A stretch of DNA of 64,000 bases from Cyanoderma ruficeps (Eukaryota; Chordata; Aves; Passeriformes; Timaliidae). The stretch's first letter is position 1. Each line of letters starts with the position of its first letter. The notes under the pieces are model-generated. The model did no database searches and was not told the origin of the DNA. It saw only the letters and a program-made list of their open reading frames with translations. Both the position numbers and the translations under genes were made by a program. Below, piece by piece: positions 52,440-64,000 of this stretch. Location of the stretch: assembly GCA_008694505.1 (NCBI GenBank), contig VZDJ01007753.1, positions 19,986,044 through 20,050,043 of the forward strand, written 5' to 3'.

Positions 52440-53575
52440 TTAGCGTAGGTATATTCAGACACTTGGGGCTAGAAGGCATTCACCTATGGCAGCTGAAAAG
52501 GTTGGCCAATGCGATTATGAGATTGCTAACAGCTACCAAAAATTCTAAGAGTTGAGGTGTTTGAGAGGTCCTAAGGTTTCAAAAAAGGCTAATCCCTAAG
52601 AAAGGTGAAAAGACCCACAGAACAGGCCAGATAACCAGAACTAGAAAGTACCAAAGAAGCTCACATGAAGCATGCCCTCCTGGAGCCAATTTTCAAACAC
52701 AAGATGGACAATAAAGTAACAGAAACAGCCAACATTGTTTTACCAAGGTCAAATTACCAACCTGACTGCCAACTTTAATGATATGATTACTTAGGTAGCT
52801 AAGGGAAAAGCTATGCATTTCATGGAACCAAACCTCAGTGAAGTTTTTTGGTACAATCTCACACAGCTTTGTCTGGAAGCTGAGAAGCAGAGTGGAAGAG
52901 TAAACTGTTAGGTTAAAAATCTTCTGCCTAGATCAAAAAGTAACAATAAATGAGTCAACATTTACTTAGCAGCTTGTAAAGACCAGAATACCAAAGAGGT
53001 TAATACTGCGGCCCAAATGGTTGATTTTAAGTTGCTTTGTGTTTTTTTCATTTGAGTTTGTTTGGGTTTTTTTCTTAAATCAGCACCCTGAATGATAAAA
53101 AAAAATAAATTGCAGAGAGCATTACATTACAGGGAGTAGCTAACATCATGAATGTCAGGGCTTCAACACAGAGAACCCAGGAAGCCTGAGGACTAAGCAA
53201 AATAAGAAGAGAAGCACAAGATCCAGGCAAGTCACTATTCCTTCCTACTCTGCACTTGTGACTCTGCACATGGAACAGTCTGCTCAGTTTGGGATTTCTA
53301 GCTAAAGAGCAATGTTGAAAAATTAGAGAGGGTCCAATAGAAAGCACCAAGATGGTCAGGGGCCCCAGAAAATGCATAAAGAAGACATACTATGGGAGTT
53401 AGGCTTAGTCAAACTGGCAAAGAGGAAGCTAAAATGTTACCTAGTAGCAACTCAAAACTATCCAAAATGTAATTACAATTTTGATGGGGCAAGGGCAATA
53501 AAAATGTGGCTTGGCTGTTCAGATTGACCACAGGACCTCCAGAGGTTCTATCCAAACAATTTCTATGATACCATA
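52440..53575 (+). mobile_element. Ancient CR1 LINE, plus strand, heavily decayed
   Basis: This copy is recognised by the order of many weak matches to CR1 ORF2 and its 3' region. 52594-52612 is like the CCTAAGAAAGG segment. 52739-52790 matches the segment encoding the FTKG and TNL region of the reverse transcriptase. 52800-52870 matches the DFSKAFDTV-type region. 52950-53025 matches the segment leading to the VPQG motif. 53130-53190 matches an ACCxAGGAAGCCTGAGGA segment. 53320-53350 is like GAGGGTCCAATAGAAAGCACCAAGATGGTCAGGGG. The end is GACCTCCAGAGGTTCTATCC and TTTCTATGATA (53535-53570). Many indels destroy the frame, and a G/T-rich stretch at 53040-53080 looks inserted. Divergence is clearly greater than in the other copies. 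The 5' edge is uncertain. Confidence 0.75.
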
Positions 53576-53808
53576 TGACAGCTCGTTCTTCTACAAATTC
53601 TAGAGAATATGGTGACTCATTCTTTAAGACAGGCAAAATTTTCATTTCTACAAACGTAAACCTGTGTATAAGTTACTTTAAAAGCACTTCCATTGTTAAA
53701 GAACTCAGTCATCCTAGGTAAATATCTTAACAACACTTGAGCTCAGGAGATTGCAGAGATATTTTAAAAGCAAAGAAGCATGTTTGTTACTTGTTATGAG
53801 TCCTTATA
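53576..53808. other. Unique spacer between CR1 and LTR
   Basis: AT-rich sequence in which I see nothing of note. Confidence 0.5.
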
Positions 53809-54813
53809 TGTATCCTGGTTTCACCTGGGATAGAGTTAATTTTCTTCTTAGTAGCTGGTACAGTGCTGTGTTCTGGATTTAGAACAAAAATATAATGTCA
53901 ATAACTCACTGATGTTTTAGTTGTTGCTAAGTAGTGTTACTCCAAATTGAGGATTTTTGTTTCCTATGTTCTGTCAGTGAGAAGATGTCCAAAAGCTGAG
54001 AGGGAGCATAGCCAGGACAGCCGACCCAAACTGGCTAAAAGAATACCATATCACTGAAGCTCATGCCCAGTATACGAATAGGGGGAATTGTTTGGGGCAG
54101 GCTGATCACTGCTGGGGGACAGGCTGGGCATCAGTGTGGCGCACCAATGTATTATGCAACACTTGCTTCTCTTCAGTTTTACCCCACTTGGAATAAGTAG
54201 GAGTTTATTTCTATTGGGACAGATAATATAGGAAGGCTAATGGTTTATGGAGGGGTTCCTGTATTTGAGAGTTAACAACAGTTTATCAGGCCAGGCCTTG
54301 GAGAGATGCCAAGTAGGAACCATTATGGCATAGATTATACTTTTCTTGTCTTTGTGTTTTGTTTAGGGAGGATTGGTTGGATCCAATCTTTAACCTTATT
54401 ACAGGGTAGTGGGTTTGGTGTAGGCCTCTGCTGCAGGGTCAGGTGGTTGTTGAGTTTAGGCTTCTCTTTTGTATCCTTCGCGTTACTTATGGGGGTTTGG
54501 GGTGGGATATTGATGAGTTTTCTTAATTCCTGTCTCTTTAGCAGCAGAACCTTTTCCTGAGACTTCAGGGGATTAACAGGTTCTCTCTCTCTCTTCTCCC
54601 ATCTCTACTCCCCTTCTCATTATTATAATTGTCATAATTAATATTATTATATTTTGTTTTGTTTCAGTTATTAATCTGTTCTTACCTCAATCCATGAAGA
54701 TGTTTGGTTTGGCTTTTTTTCAGATTCTCCTCCCCACAGCAGGGAGAAGGGAGGTGAAAGTGAGCGAGCAGCTGCATGGCTACTTAGTTGCTGACTAGGG
54801 TTAAACACCAACA
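53809..54813 (+). mobile_element. Avian endogenous retrovirus LTR, interrupted
   Basis: The 5' end TGTATCCTGGTTTCACCTGG and the following GATAGAGTTAATTTTCTTCTTAGTAGCTGGTA-type segment match an LTR type common in birds. A GTTGCTAAGTAGTGTTACTCC-type segment (53927) and GACCCAAACTGGC (54024) also match. The 3' end GAGCGAGCAGCTGCATGGCT...TTAGTTGCTGACTAGGGTTAAAC (54758-54805) matches too, closing with CA at 54812-54813. The internal segment CAGTTATTAATCTGTTCTTACCTCAATCC (54666) corresponds to the R/U5 region, so I place the LTR on the plus strand. About 390 bases (54187-54578) do not fit the LTR. No gag, pol or env sequence is adjacent, so it is a solo LTR. No clear target-site duplication was found. 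The exact retroviral class is uncertain. Confidence 0.75.
54187..54578. other. Unassigned insert within the LTR
   Basis: LTR-like sequence stops after the TTTTACCCC stretch and resumes at the CTCTCTCT pyrimidine tract (54584). Between them lies T/G-rich sequence that I cannot assign. It could be a nested insertion, retained internal retroviral DNA or a subfamily-specific LTR segment. It contains no gene that I recognise. The plus-strand open frame 54306-54560 is hydrophobic but has no family resemblance. Confidence 0.45.
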
Positions 54814-57237
54814 ATAAGGTACCTCACTAGATAGACAAAGCTGAGATCTGCAAGAAGCATTAATGTGTTCTGCTACAGCCTGACCAAATTCCATGGAGAC
54901 CTTTTCATAATCATTGACCTTAAAATGACTTTCAAAACACGCAAAACACATTGCACAAAAAAATACAACTGCATTAACACAGAGAAGTTACTTAGCACAG
55001 GCTTTTCCATAATTTAAAGCAACCAACTCTTGTATTTTAGAAGAATTTGCTTGGACTCAAATCATTGGTGAGTATTGTGTCAATTGGTCAGAGGGACAAC
55101 AATCAAGAGGTTTGAACAAAATGCAAGCACTATTGCATTTGTGAAGCAACACAACATACTCCTTTACCCTGAAAAGCTACTGAAAACAGCATGCAGTTCT
55201 GTCTTCAGAACTCTTAACAAAGCTGAAGGAATAAAGTAACAAAAATGTACAACAGTCATCTGTTCTTTCTTATGGACAGTATTATACCATTGCATCTTAC
55301 CATCTTTAAAGTATTTTGATATATGCCTTTACAATTCTTATTCAAAAAATTACCAATTCAAAAATCTAAAGCATGCCAAAGGCACGATTAGCATTATAAG
55401 AAAATTTTTACCTTTAAAACATGCACATCTCTCAAACCTGCCTTTTGGTATCAACTCTCAGACTAACTCAAAAATCCTGTGTAGAGCTCTAAAATTCTGA
55501 GCAGAACAACAGCATGTGTTTTTTTAAACCAAAGCCCTTCATCTGACTCCACACTCTAGACCTGTTCCATGCATTCAAGTTGTCCATGGCAGCACTACCC
55601 CACAATGGTAAAAAAAAAAACCCCAGCAAAATAAACTCAAACCTTTAAAACAGACTATAAAGCAAAATGAACTTTATTTGTTTAGTGAGTCACTTGCACA
55701 GAACTGCAAGCTGCAATTCTTGAAAGTATCAGCTCCCTTTCACCAAACTACCTATGGCTTACCAACTTTAGGACGGCAAAATTTCTTACAAAGAACCAGA
55801 CCAACTTCATTATTACTGAAGGGAAAAGCATACCTTGACAAGCAGGCTGAATGTCCTCTTGAGAGCGATGCTCAAGTAAAAAATGCTGAAATTTTTTATA
55901 ATAAAATGTTGATTTTGAAAATACTTAAACCTGATGCCCATTGAATACCTGTTATCTACTATAATTTTTTCTTTCCTATGCCTAGAGATCAAAACTGTAG
56001 TAGAATGATGGTTATACACAGCACAGGAAGCTTCTATTGCCAAAATCTCAAGGCCAAGATTGAAAGCAGGGGAATGGGCATCAAGAATACTGCCAGGCCT
56101 TCTATCCATCTATTACTAAACTGGCAAAATTTCTACTACTTGATGAAAATAAAGCTGAACTCTTTTTACCTCCTTGCCAAAATGAGGGTGAAGTCTATAG
56201 CAGAAGGCAAGAGGCCAGTATTTAAATGGCCAATGTGCTGGGCAACCCTGTTTCGGTTAAGATCTGCATTTTCCTGCACAACCCTATCAAAGAATGATGC
56301 TACAGATGGACTAAATAAGCCAAGGTCTATCCTAGAGTTGTGAAATGCAGAGCTAAAACAAATACAGTAGATCAGGTTATTATTTATTGACAGGTATTTT
56401 AGATCACATAACCTGTAAGGGGCTGGGATTGCTGAAGGCACATTGTGCACACACTAGCCAACACCACAGGCCTTTTGCCAGATCCAGCTGGGTCAAATGC
56501 TTAATCAGTATTTCACATCTTGATGAAGGCACAGATTCTGCCTGCACCTCTAATGGCAAAAGGAGTGGATGATGTAGGTGATACTTTTGGCATCCATCAT
56601 TGTCGCACTAGGTTCTCTGGCTGCACCTTTTTCTCCACTTTTATTGAAAAGAATTTTATATTCAAATCAAATATTTTGTTTGTGAATCACAGTTCTCAGG
56701 TTAAATTTCTCTAGCTGTTCTGCAGCCCAGAATATTTTCTGGTTTTTACCCCTGATTTTTGACCCTGATACATGACACTGTCTCTAAAAACCCATGTATA
56801 CTTTTAACTCATAAATATCAATGAATGTAAATGCTATTAATACTGATCATAAGTAAGTTGCACAGCTTGACAGCAGAGTAACACTGTATGAGAAATCAGG
56901 GTGCTAAGTAAATAAGACAAAAGAGTTTACAAATAATAAGCTACTGAAGTATTTTCAGACTTTTAGCTAATTCTCACTAACTTTTAAAACATCAACAAAA
57001 TTCTAGTGTAAGTAATTTGCAGCTAATATTACACCTTTGTTATTTGCACTGAATTCAGAAGATGTATGTCTGTGATAATCTGAAACTAAATTTTATTTAT
57101 CATTTCAGGTGCAAATATGCTGGCTGTTTGCCCTGTAGTCCTGTAATGCAGTTCACGTGTATGCTCTGACCACCGACAACATGGGCAAACACATCCTGTT
57201 ACTTTGCACTCTGCCAACTGTTCCCTCACCACTTAAA
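54814..57237. other. Unique AT-rich DNA, no gene recognised
   Basis: No repeat was recognised. Overlapping open frames around 55680-56570 have no recognisable similarity and no splice structure. Confidence 0.5.
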
Positions 57238-57365
57238 GCACAATCCTGCAAAGACTTACATATTCATTTCCACTGAGAGCATCAACATGTTTAATTGAAG
57301 TTAATGGGAAAGTTCATAACAAAATGCTAAATATGTGTAAGTAATAAGTCTTCACAAAGCTCTTC
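57238..57365. mobile_element. Probable fossil palindromic DNA transposon (MITE-like)
   Basis: The left end contains CACAATCCTGCAAAGACTTACA. The middle contains ATTGAAGTTAATGGGA. The right end contains ATGTGTAAGT...AAGTCTTCACAAAG, which is partly complementary to the left end. This order resembles a short palindromic DNA repeat that I recall as abundant in turtle and crocodilian genomes, with ends like AATCCTGCAAA and a CATTGAAGTCAATGG-type centre. Such a copy would be very old in a bird. Similarity is judged from memory and is moderate. Confidence 0.4.
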
Positions 57366-60300
57366 CACCCCTAAATTTAGAACATCTAAGCAGCATTTTT
57401 TCTAGTGTAAATATACTTATAATAGCATTTAAGCATCTGTAAAACAAATTAGACATTTAGAGTGCTTCCTACTAATTCTAAATATGACTTGCATTGCAAC
57501 AGTAGTTGGTGGTCCCAAGTAAGATTAGGATTTGTAGTCTAAAAAATAGACAAGACAAAGACAATTAAGTAAAAATGGTTGTATTATATAAAGACTGAAT
57601 AAAGAGTGTGATGTTTTGCATTCCTATTAATTTCAATGTGACGGTGTTTATTAGAAGATTCCTCTGCAAGGAGCTTAGAAAGTAACATATTAACATTCAC
57701 CATTCAATTCCTCCCAAGTCCTTGCATTCTATTTCTGTCTTCGGCACTAAGTATCCAGCCTATTCCCACAGAGAAATACACCCAGTGATTCAGATCATCC
57801 TAGGAAAGTGAACCTCATTCACAACTAAAGACTAAAGATGTACAACTGTTTGCAATCAACTCTGTTAAACAATTGCTCCCTAACCCCAAATTCACAACCC
57901 TGATCTTAAAACTAAGATTACTAGTAAGGCCATGTAGCTTTTAGTATCATTAAGAACAATGGGAAAATCTGTTTTAGTGGCAATCAATATTAAATGTATT
58001 TTACAGAGTAAGAAAGTGTTTTCAAAATCTCAGAGAAACCAGTAGAACCCCTAAATATTTGTCATTTGCCTTTTTTGTTCATACTTGGGCAAATCTATTT
58101 TCCATAATTTTTCCATAATTTTCCTGCTAATTTCCATAAAATTATGTGAAAATATAAATGGCATATGTTACCTTGATTCTAACAATGGCAAGTGAAGTCT
58201 TTTTACAGCTACTGTAGAAAATTAATTGATCACTACTACATACTATAACTATAAAGACTGGAAGTACAAATTTTATCCAAGTATAGGTTAACTTTGAAGA
58301 CATTGTAATGATATGTATAATTAAAACTACTAACTCATAATTTCATTTATGCCTCCTGCAACTTGATGTATGAGAAGCAATAAATAGTACAGAAGCTGTT
58401 TTGTATTATCTTATGTTAACCGTCATGGCCTGCAGAGCTGATTCCTACATGATTCTGTTTGGAAATGCCTCTACTGAGGAGCCCGACAATTTATTCCTAT
58501 ATTTTCCTAATTAGCAATTTTTTTCGAATTACTATTAAGTAGAAGGACTTTGCTCTTATTGCAGGACACTAATTTAAGAGCCATTGGAAGCATTTTGAAA
58601 ATGTAAATTTATATCATATGCCTCATATTGAAGGCATCATTAGATATTTAAAAAACCCTCCAGCAGACTGAGTGAATTAACCTGAGGAAAAGCTGTATCA
58701 ATCCTTCCCCAATACACTAGTAGATATGCTGAAAATATACTAGTTTCTTTTATAGCTTCTGAAGTGTGATCAGTACAGAATCCAGACTTCTTGGTCTAAA
58801 GTTGCTATCATTGCCATAAATATTCCCTTAAAAAAGCAACCAAACACTTCCTTTCGGAGTTCTGTTACTTCAGTTTAAGTAACTCTTGCTAAAAACCTTC
58901 AGTTAAATAATATCATGTTAAAAAAAATAAAAACAACCCCCCTAAACATACCTAACTTTCACATGATGGTTTTATTTTCTTCAACCCTTACTTTTATATC
59001 TTGATCAGCTACTGACCCCACCAACACTGATAAATTTTCAGTTCCCTGATATCATGAATATTAGTTATTATTAGGTGCTATGCCTTTAGCAAGTTGATTC
59101 TCAGCAGTCTTTTTTGGGCCTGCCTTCTTACTTTTGCATTTAGCTTGACAGCCTCTCTGATGTATTTTCCCCCTCTGCATTACATGCTTTTATTATTAAC
59201 GACTTCCTTTCTCCTGAAGTTTCAACATGTCACCTTTAATTGCTTGGTCTTCTGATACCGTATCAAAGCCTGGGGAAACAGAGGAGTACTCTGCAGTTCT
59301 TGCAGAGTAGCACTTACAATGGCTACTTGCCAGTTCCATGCTGAGATAAGTAGGAGCGCTCCACGACTTGGTTTTCACAGAACAGAAACACAGGTACACA
59401 GGCTGCATGGGAGATGCAAGGCACAGTAACAGCCTTCTGATCTAGAAAAAACCGAGGCTAATACATTGCACCATTCGAAGAAGCTAGAGGTCAACCAATT
59501 GAAGCCTTTCCTTTTGCAGCCGACACTCCAGTTCTGAGACTGATACAATGACTTTAAACGGATTGCACAGCATCACGAACCATTTAGCTTCTCTTTCTGA
59601 CTTCCCTTTAGGTAGCTGCCTCAATTTATATATGCTCAGTGTGATTTTTTGGTTTTCTTCCCCTTTTGTGCAAGCTGAACTTGACGAAAAATTACAGAGA
59701 CCACCTTCTGTAATTAGCAGGCCATAAGCAAAATGTTATTTCTCCTCCTACAGTCCATCAAACTACTTCTTCCTAGAAGCACTCACTTTAGCATCCAGAA
59801 TTTTGGTCTTTGCATTCTGCACCAATGCAATCAACTCAGACTGCATGGAAATAATCCAATTTTTTTTTACAACTACTTTTTCTGCACGCTTCCCACAAGA
59901 GTGATTGTAGTGGGTGAGAGAGAGGATGTGAGTGGAATGGGACATTATTGTTTAGGCTGGGTTAGGGAGAGGATGACGGATGTGAGCATGCGAGTGACTG
60001 GAAGAAGGTATTATGATAAATAAAGAAGAAATTCAAGATAAAAGCCTGATGTTGGTATAACTTGAATAAAGTAGAAAACGTTAACACTTATTTAATGCTA
60101 TGAACTTCTATAACACTTTTTAGAACACAGAAGGTGTTTTTAGAATATCTTCTACAGAGAATAGGACATGAATAGCATATTAAGCAGCTCTTTGACATCT
60201 GCCAGTGGCCACTCAATCTTTACCTTTGACCATGGACATTGCATGGAAAATAAAAGTTGAGTGTTATTTACAAAAATAAATAGCTTTCCATAGAAAAAAT

Positions 60301-63300
60301 GTTTTTCATAGAAACAAGAACAGTGTATTAAGAAAGTCATACAAATCCTGAATCATTATTTGAAGTTTTAAAGTGCAACATGTTGAAAACAAAGTGTCAG
60401 CAGTTTCGTATTTTGGCAACTTCAAGAAAAACACGTATATAACAAATTGTGCAAGGAGAAACAAGAGCTAGAACACATGGAATATACTCCTGGACTTGCT
60501 CATTAAGTTTCTGTAAAATAAATTTTAAAAAGAGTTTGCAATCCCAGAGCATGGTTAGTAATCCTTTATTGCACAATCATAGATCAAACCCTACATTTAG
60601 TTTTGGAGGGAAAAAAAGTTCAGCAGCTTACTTTCAGCGGTCTTATGCTGGAGTACCCAATGAAATTTTTAATAGGCAACTTTCTTTTTTAAATTTGATT
60701 TTCACCACTTGTGCAGAGACTTCCTTGCCTCTTCCTTCATGGTACAATGTCTTCTCATTTACAACCCATTGTTCTTTCTCATTTTATACTGCAAGCTGAT
60801 GAGATGCATTCAGTTTCGGTCACATATCTTTTGACAGCATAGTCCTGCAACTCAACAACCCGTTCTAAATTAGTGATTAACGTAATGTGTCACAGCAATC
60901 AAGAGCTTAGCAGGACTGAAATAGGCAAGCCATTACTACAAAAAAGCAGAGCAAAAAACTATATAACATATTGAATGCACACACTTACATCCTCTACCAA
61001 TTTATTGTATTTCAGAAGAATGTTTTTTCCTGGATGTGAACTGGCAGTAAGTTTAAAACATTTTGTATTGGTCACTATCCACTAGTAAATTATAAAAAAT
61101 ATTTATATGGCTTAAATTATGTCCCAACAAAAAGAAAGCAAATACATGTTTGAATCCTCTGTGTTTCTACATTCAGTTTAGTTCATTCAGCAAACCGAAT
61201 TTCCATGGGTGATGGAATAAATGAAGTGCCATTTCTCTGAGAAGGGACGAACTTGCACAGAAGTCTTTTTCCTTGCTGGATATTCCTTCTACCTTTCCTT
61301 GGTGGATATTCTAGGCACCTATAGGTGCCCAACATTTTCAATACTGCTATTTCTCTATCAAATTTGATTGAAAATAACCAAGGAGTTCAAAAATAAGGTA
61401 ACAGTTCCCACTTGCAAAAGCCTCTTCCATAGGAAACACAAGCTGAAAAAAAGAAAGACATGCTGCTAAGTCGACAAATAGCAAGAATTTTTTACAAATA
61501 CATATATGAATATATACATTTGAGGCCTCCTTGATCAAAACATTACCTTTGGAACCCCATTAAATGAAATTATGGCTACAAAAGCGTTACAATTATAGAA
61601 CTATAAATATATTATCTAAATACCTACTGAATTTGACTAAAAAATCCCGAAAAGATACGTCTTATTTGTGGTTTAATAAGAAGTTATACTGCGACACAAG
61701 AAAGGGAAAAATAAAAATGCTAAGTAACTAATCCTAATGCCTATTACAACATGGTAGTATACAATATTGATTCTAGTCTAAGATAGTACTGTAATTACAT
61801 TTTCCTACAGAACACCAAGAAAGACAGGAAAAAATCAGTGTCCTCTGACCCTGGATATTAGTTTTATTTTTCTAGTCTAAATAGAGAAACAGAAAATGTG
61901 TCACACGCACATGTGTGTCCTATGACAGGACCATCCAATGAGAAGATTACTTATATTATTCAATCTAAAAATGGCAGACTGGAAAACAGAAATTTGTTCT
62001 ATTAGCAGAAACTGAAATAAGTTGTAATGCATGCTCAGATTTTTTGCAATGAAGAGGGAGACTTCTCAGAAGGCAATATTCTCTTTCACATTAAAAAACT
62101 GTACATAGAAGAATGCTGACTTATTGACAGCTTGACTGAGATGCAATGGAATCAGGCAAACATTATTCTTGACTCACATTCAGGCAACCAGTTCAAGAGG
62201 CACAGGTTAACAAGAATCCTGACCTCAGCAGGACTCCCTAGCTCCTGCTAAGTCCAATTTCCCAGTACAGTCTGTCACACAATACTCATCTTATCTGAAA
62301 CTGAGATTCAGAAATCTACCCCTCCCACACACAGTATCAGTAAACAAGAAAAGTTCTTCAAGCTACACATCCACTGAAGATCAAAACAATGACATTTCCA
62401 TACCTCAAGTAAACCTCAACAAATTAACTACTTAACAGAAAAAAAACCAGTATCAAGCATACTAAATAAAGCGAGTTATTGCGCTTACAGTGTTTCAAAA
62501 ATGTTACCTCCAATATGCCTTCATTTGTGTTTTGCTCACATGAATGCTCTGTCAGTCATGAAGGAAATGTTCCTCTTCATGTTTTTGGTATAGTTTTGGG
62601 ACTTGGTTTGTTTGTTTTTTTCCTTTGAAGCTATGAAGTGAGTAAAATGTACAATGTTGTGTATACAATGCACCTTCAAACAGAAACCCAACAATTATTA
62701 GCCTGCAGGCTACCTGGTCACAAAAATAAGCATGACCAAAACACCATACTGTTTGGAGATATGGGAGCAACTGCATCCTATGAGTAATTTTCAATTCCTT
62801 GATTGGATTTGAATCATACACTACCTTCACCAGAATTATTCTTAATGTGTCAAGCCTGCTGCTAGGAAGGAGCTTGCCACAAAAATATTTATTCCCTATA
62901 AAATGCAGAATTCCAATGCTTAGAGAGAGATGATTTTACTACATGTATAGAAAAGAATGCTTTGCAAAACTGGTATATCTACTTCCAAAGAAAGAGCCCT
63001 TTTTTAATCACAGCAGAACTCCACAAATTAAACCTTAAAAACGTAACATTGCTTTACAGGTCAAACTTCTTTATGAAGCTTCTGTGTTTCTCAAAATCAG
63101 TTATTTTCACATGTCACAGGCTGGAAGTCTCTGATATTCTGGGGTGATAGCCTTTTACACTTATCATAGCAAATTATTTAATCAGGCAATTCTGGCTACA
63201 TGCATATTCACTGCACTCATTCATTAAATACAGAGTCCTAATTTTGTAAGTGAAGACTGCAGAGACCTAAAGACTTCTTACCTACATTTTGTTAACGTAA

Positions 63301-64000
63301 AAATAAGCAAGCTAGGTGAAGTCAGTCCCCTCTATGCTCCATTTTCCAAATTTTGATTATTCCCACATGCCATTCAAGAAATAGCAATGTGTTAATAGCA
63401 CAACTGAATTAGCTCTATTCAGATAATGGGAAGCTTATAGGAAAACAGCACAGAAAGAAGATGAAAATATTCTAGTCCACCAGAAAATGTTATGGCTCAT
63501 GGCTTGAAATATTTAGGTTTGTACCAGTTTTTCTTCTTCTATTAGTACTAATCTGTGTAATGGTGGTACTCAGCTGCCCTGTTTCCTAAGTGCAATATAT
63601 GGCTATTACAAAAGGTTTTCTACGTTCAGTTTACAGTGTATGTAGCTGAGTGATAGAGATCTTGGGTTAAAATACAGCTAATTGGAACTAACAGGTTTAT
63701 AAAAACCTGTGCTCACCTTATTAAGGTCAATTCAATGAACATTAATTGTACAGAGTATCCTCAAACACTTTCAGGACCCTTACATTCTGGGAAAATACAG
63801 AGCTGTCCAAGTGGGTCAGTATTTACAGCACACTGAAGAGTTTCCTCTTAAGACCTGGCTCATACAATCATTGTGCTCAAATGAATTACATTTTCTTGAC
63901 AAACTGAAACCAGTGTCAAAACAGGCTCATTGAGCAAAGAGATCAGATGCTCTGTTACACAGAAAATTTGATAACAAATTTCGAAAAACACATGCTGCAA
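57366..64000. other. Unique AT-rich DNA, no gene recognised
   Basis: No interspersed repeat, RNA gene or host exon was recognised to the window end. A 16-bp palindrome lies at 61314-61329, and a TTTCCATAAT triplet-type local repeat lies near 58098-58138. Confidence 0.5.
61314..61329. repeat. 16-bp perfect palindrome
   Basis: GGCACCTATAGGTGCC is its own reverse complement. It follows a doublet of TGGATATTC strings (61278 and 61303). No function is evident. Confidence 0.7.

Noticed and set aside
53800..54820. Target-site duplication around the plus-strand LTR
   Set aside because: The bases before 53809 and after 54813 share only loose AT-rich similarity, with no exact 4-6 bp match.

Overview
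The window looks like bird nuclear DNA with a low gene density. It is AT-rich: a hand tally of 25 evenly spaced 60-base lines gave A 512, T 450, G 249, C 289, or about 36% GC. It has no operon-like gene packing, and no long reading frame resembles a host protein. The avian assignment rests on the interspersed repeats. There are five CR1 LINE copies, two of them ending in the (ATTCTRTGA)-like tail typical of CR1 in birds and other sauropsids. There are also two LTRs of types known from bird endogenous retroviruses. No tRNA, rRNA, CpG island, CRISPR array or complete host gene was found. Most likely the window is a large intron or an intergenic stretch.

Layout. 1-6689: unique AT-rich DNA with one weak pair of splice-flanked minus-strand segments. 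6690-7337: 5'-truncated CR1, plus strand. 7338-13929: unique DNA with a 46-base tandem duplication at 11270 and a perfect 17-bp-arm hairpin at 13782. 13930-14190: CR1 reverse-transcriptase fragment, minus strand. 14191-18480: unique DNA with an A/C-only tract and two locally GC-richer islands. 18481-18967: a complete solo LTR, minus strand, with a duplicated U3 block. 18968-23786: unique. 23787-24910: older CR1, minus strand, with decayed reverse transcriptase. 26680-27400: CR1, plus strand, with a CTCTG microsatellite inside it. 27401-52439: unique DNA with a TTTA-rich repeat, another A/C-only tract and short tandem duplications. 52440-53575: a heavily decayed CR1, plus strand. 53809-54813: a retroviral-type LTR, plus strand, interrupted by about 390 bases of unknown origin. 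54814-64000: unique DNA with a probable fossil palindromic DNA transposon near 57240.

The recognisable coding DNA is all retroelement-derived and decayed, so no genes work together here. Two weak signals point to minus-strand transcription through the window. One is an excess of A over T and C over G on the plus strand. The other is that A-run/C-run low-complexity tracts lie mostly in one orientation. I found no convincing undescribed biological system. The most unusual items are the interrupted LTR, the perfect hairpin, the A/C tracts that share an identical 24-base core 20 kb apart, and the phase-compatible pair of putative small exons.
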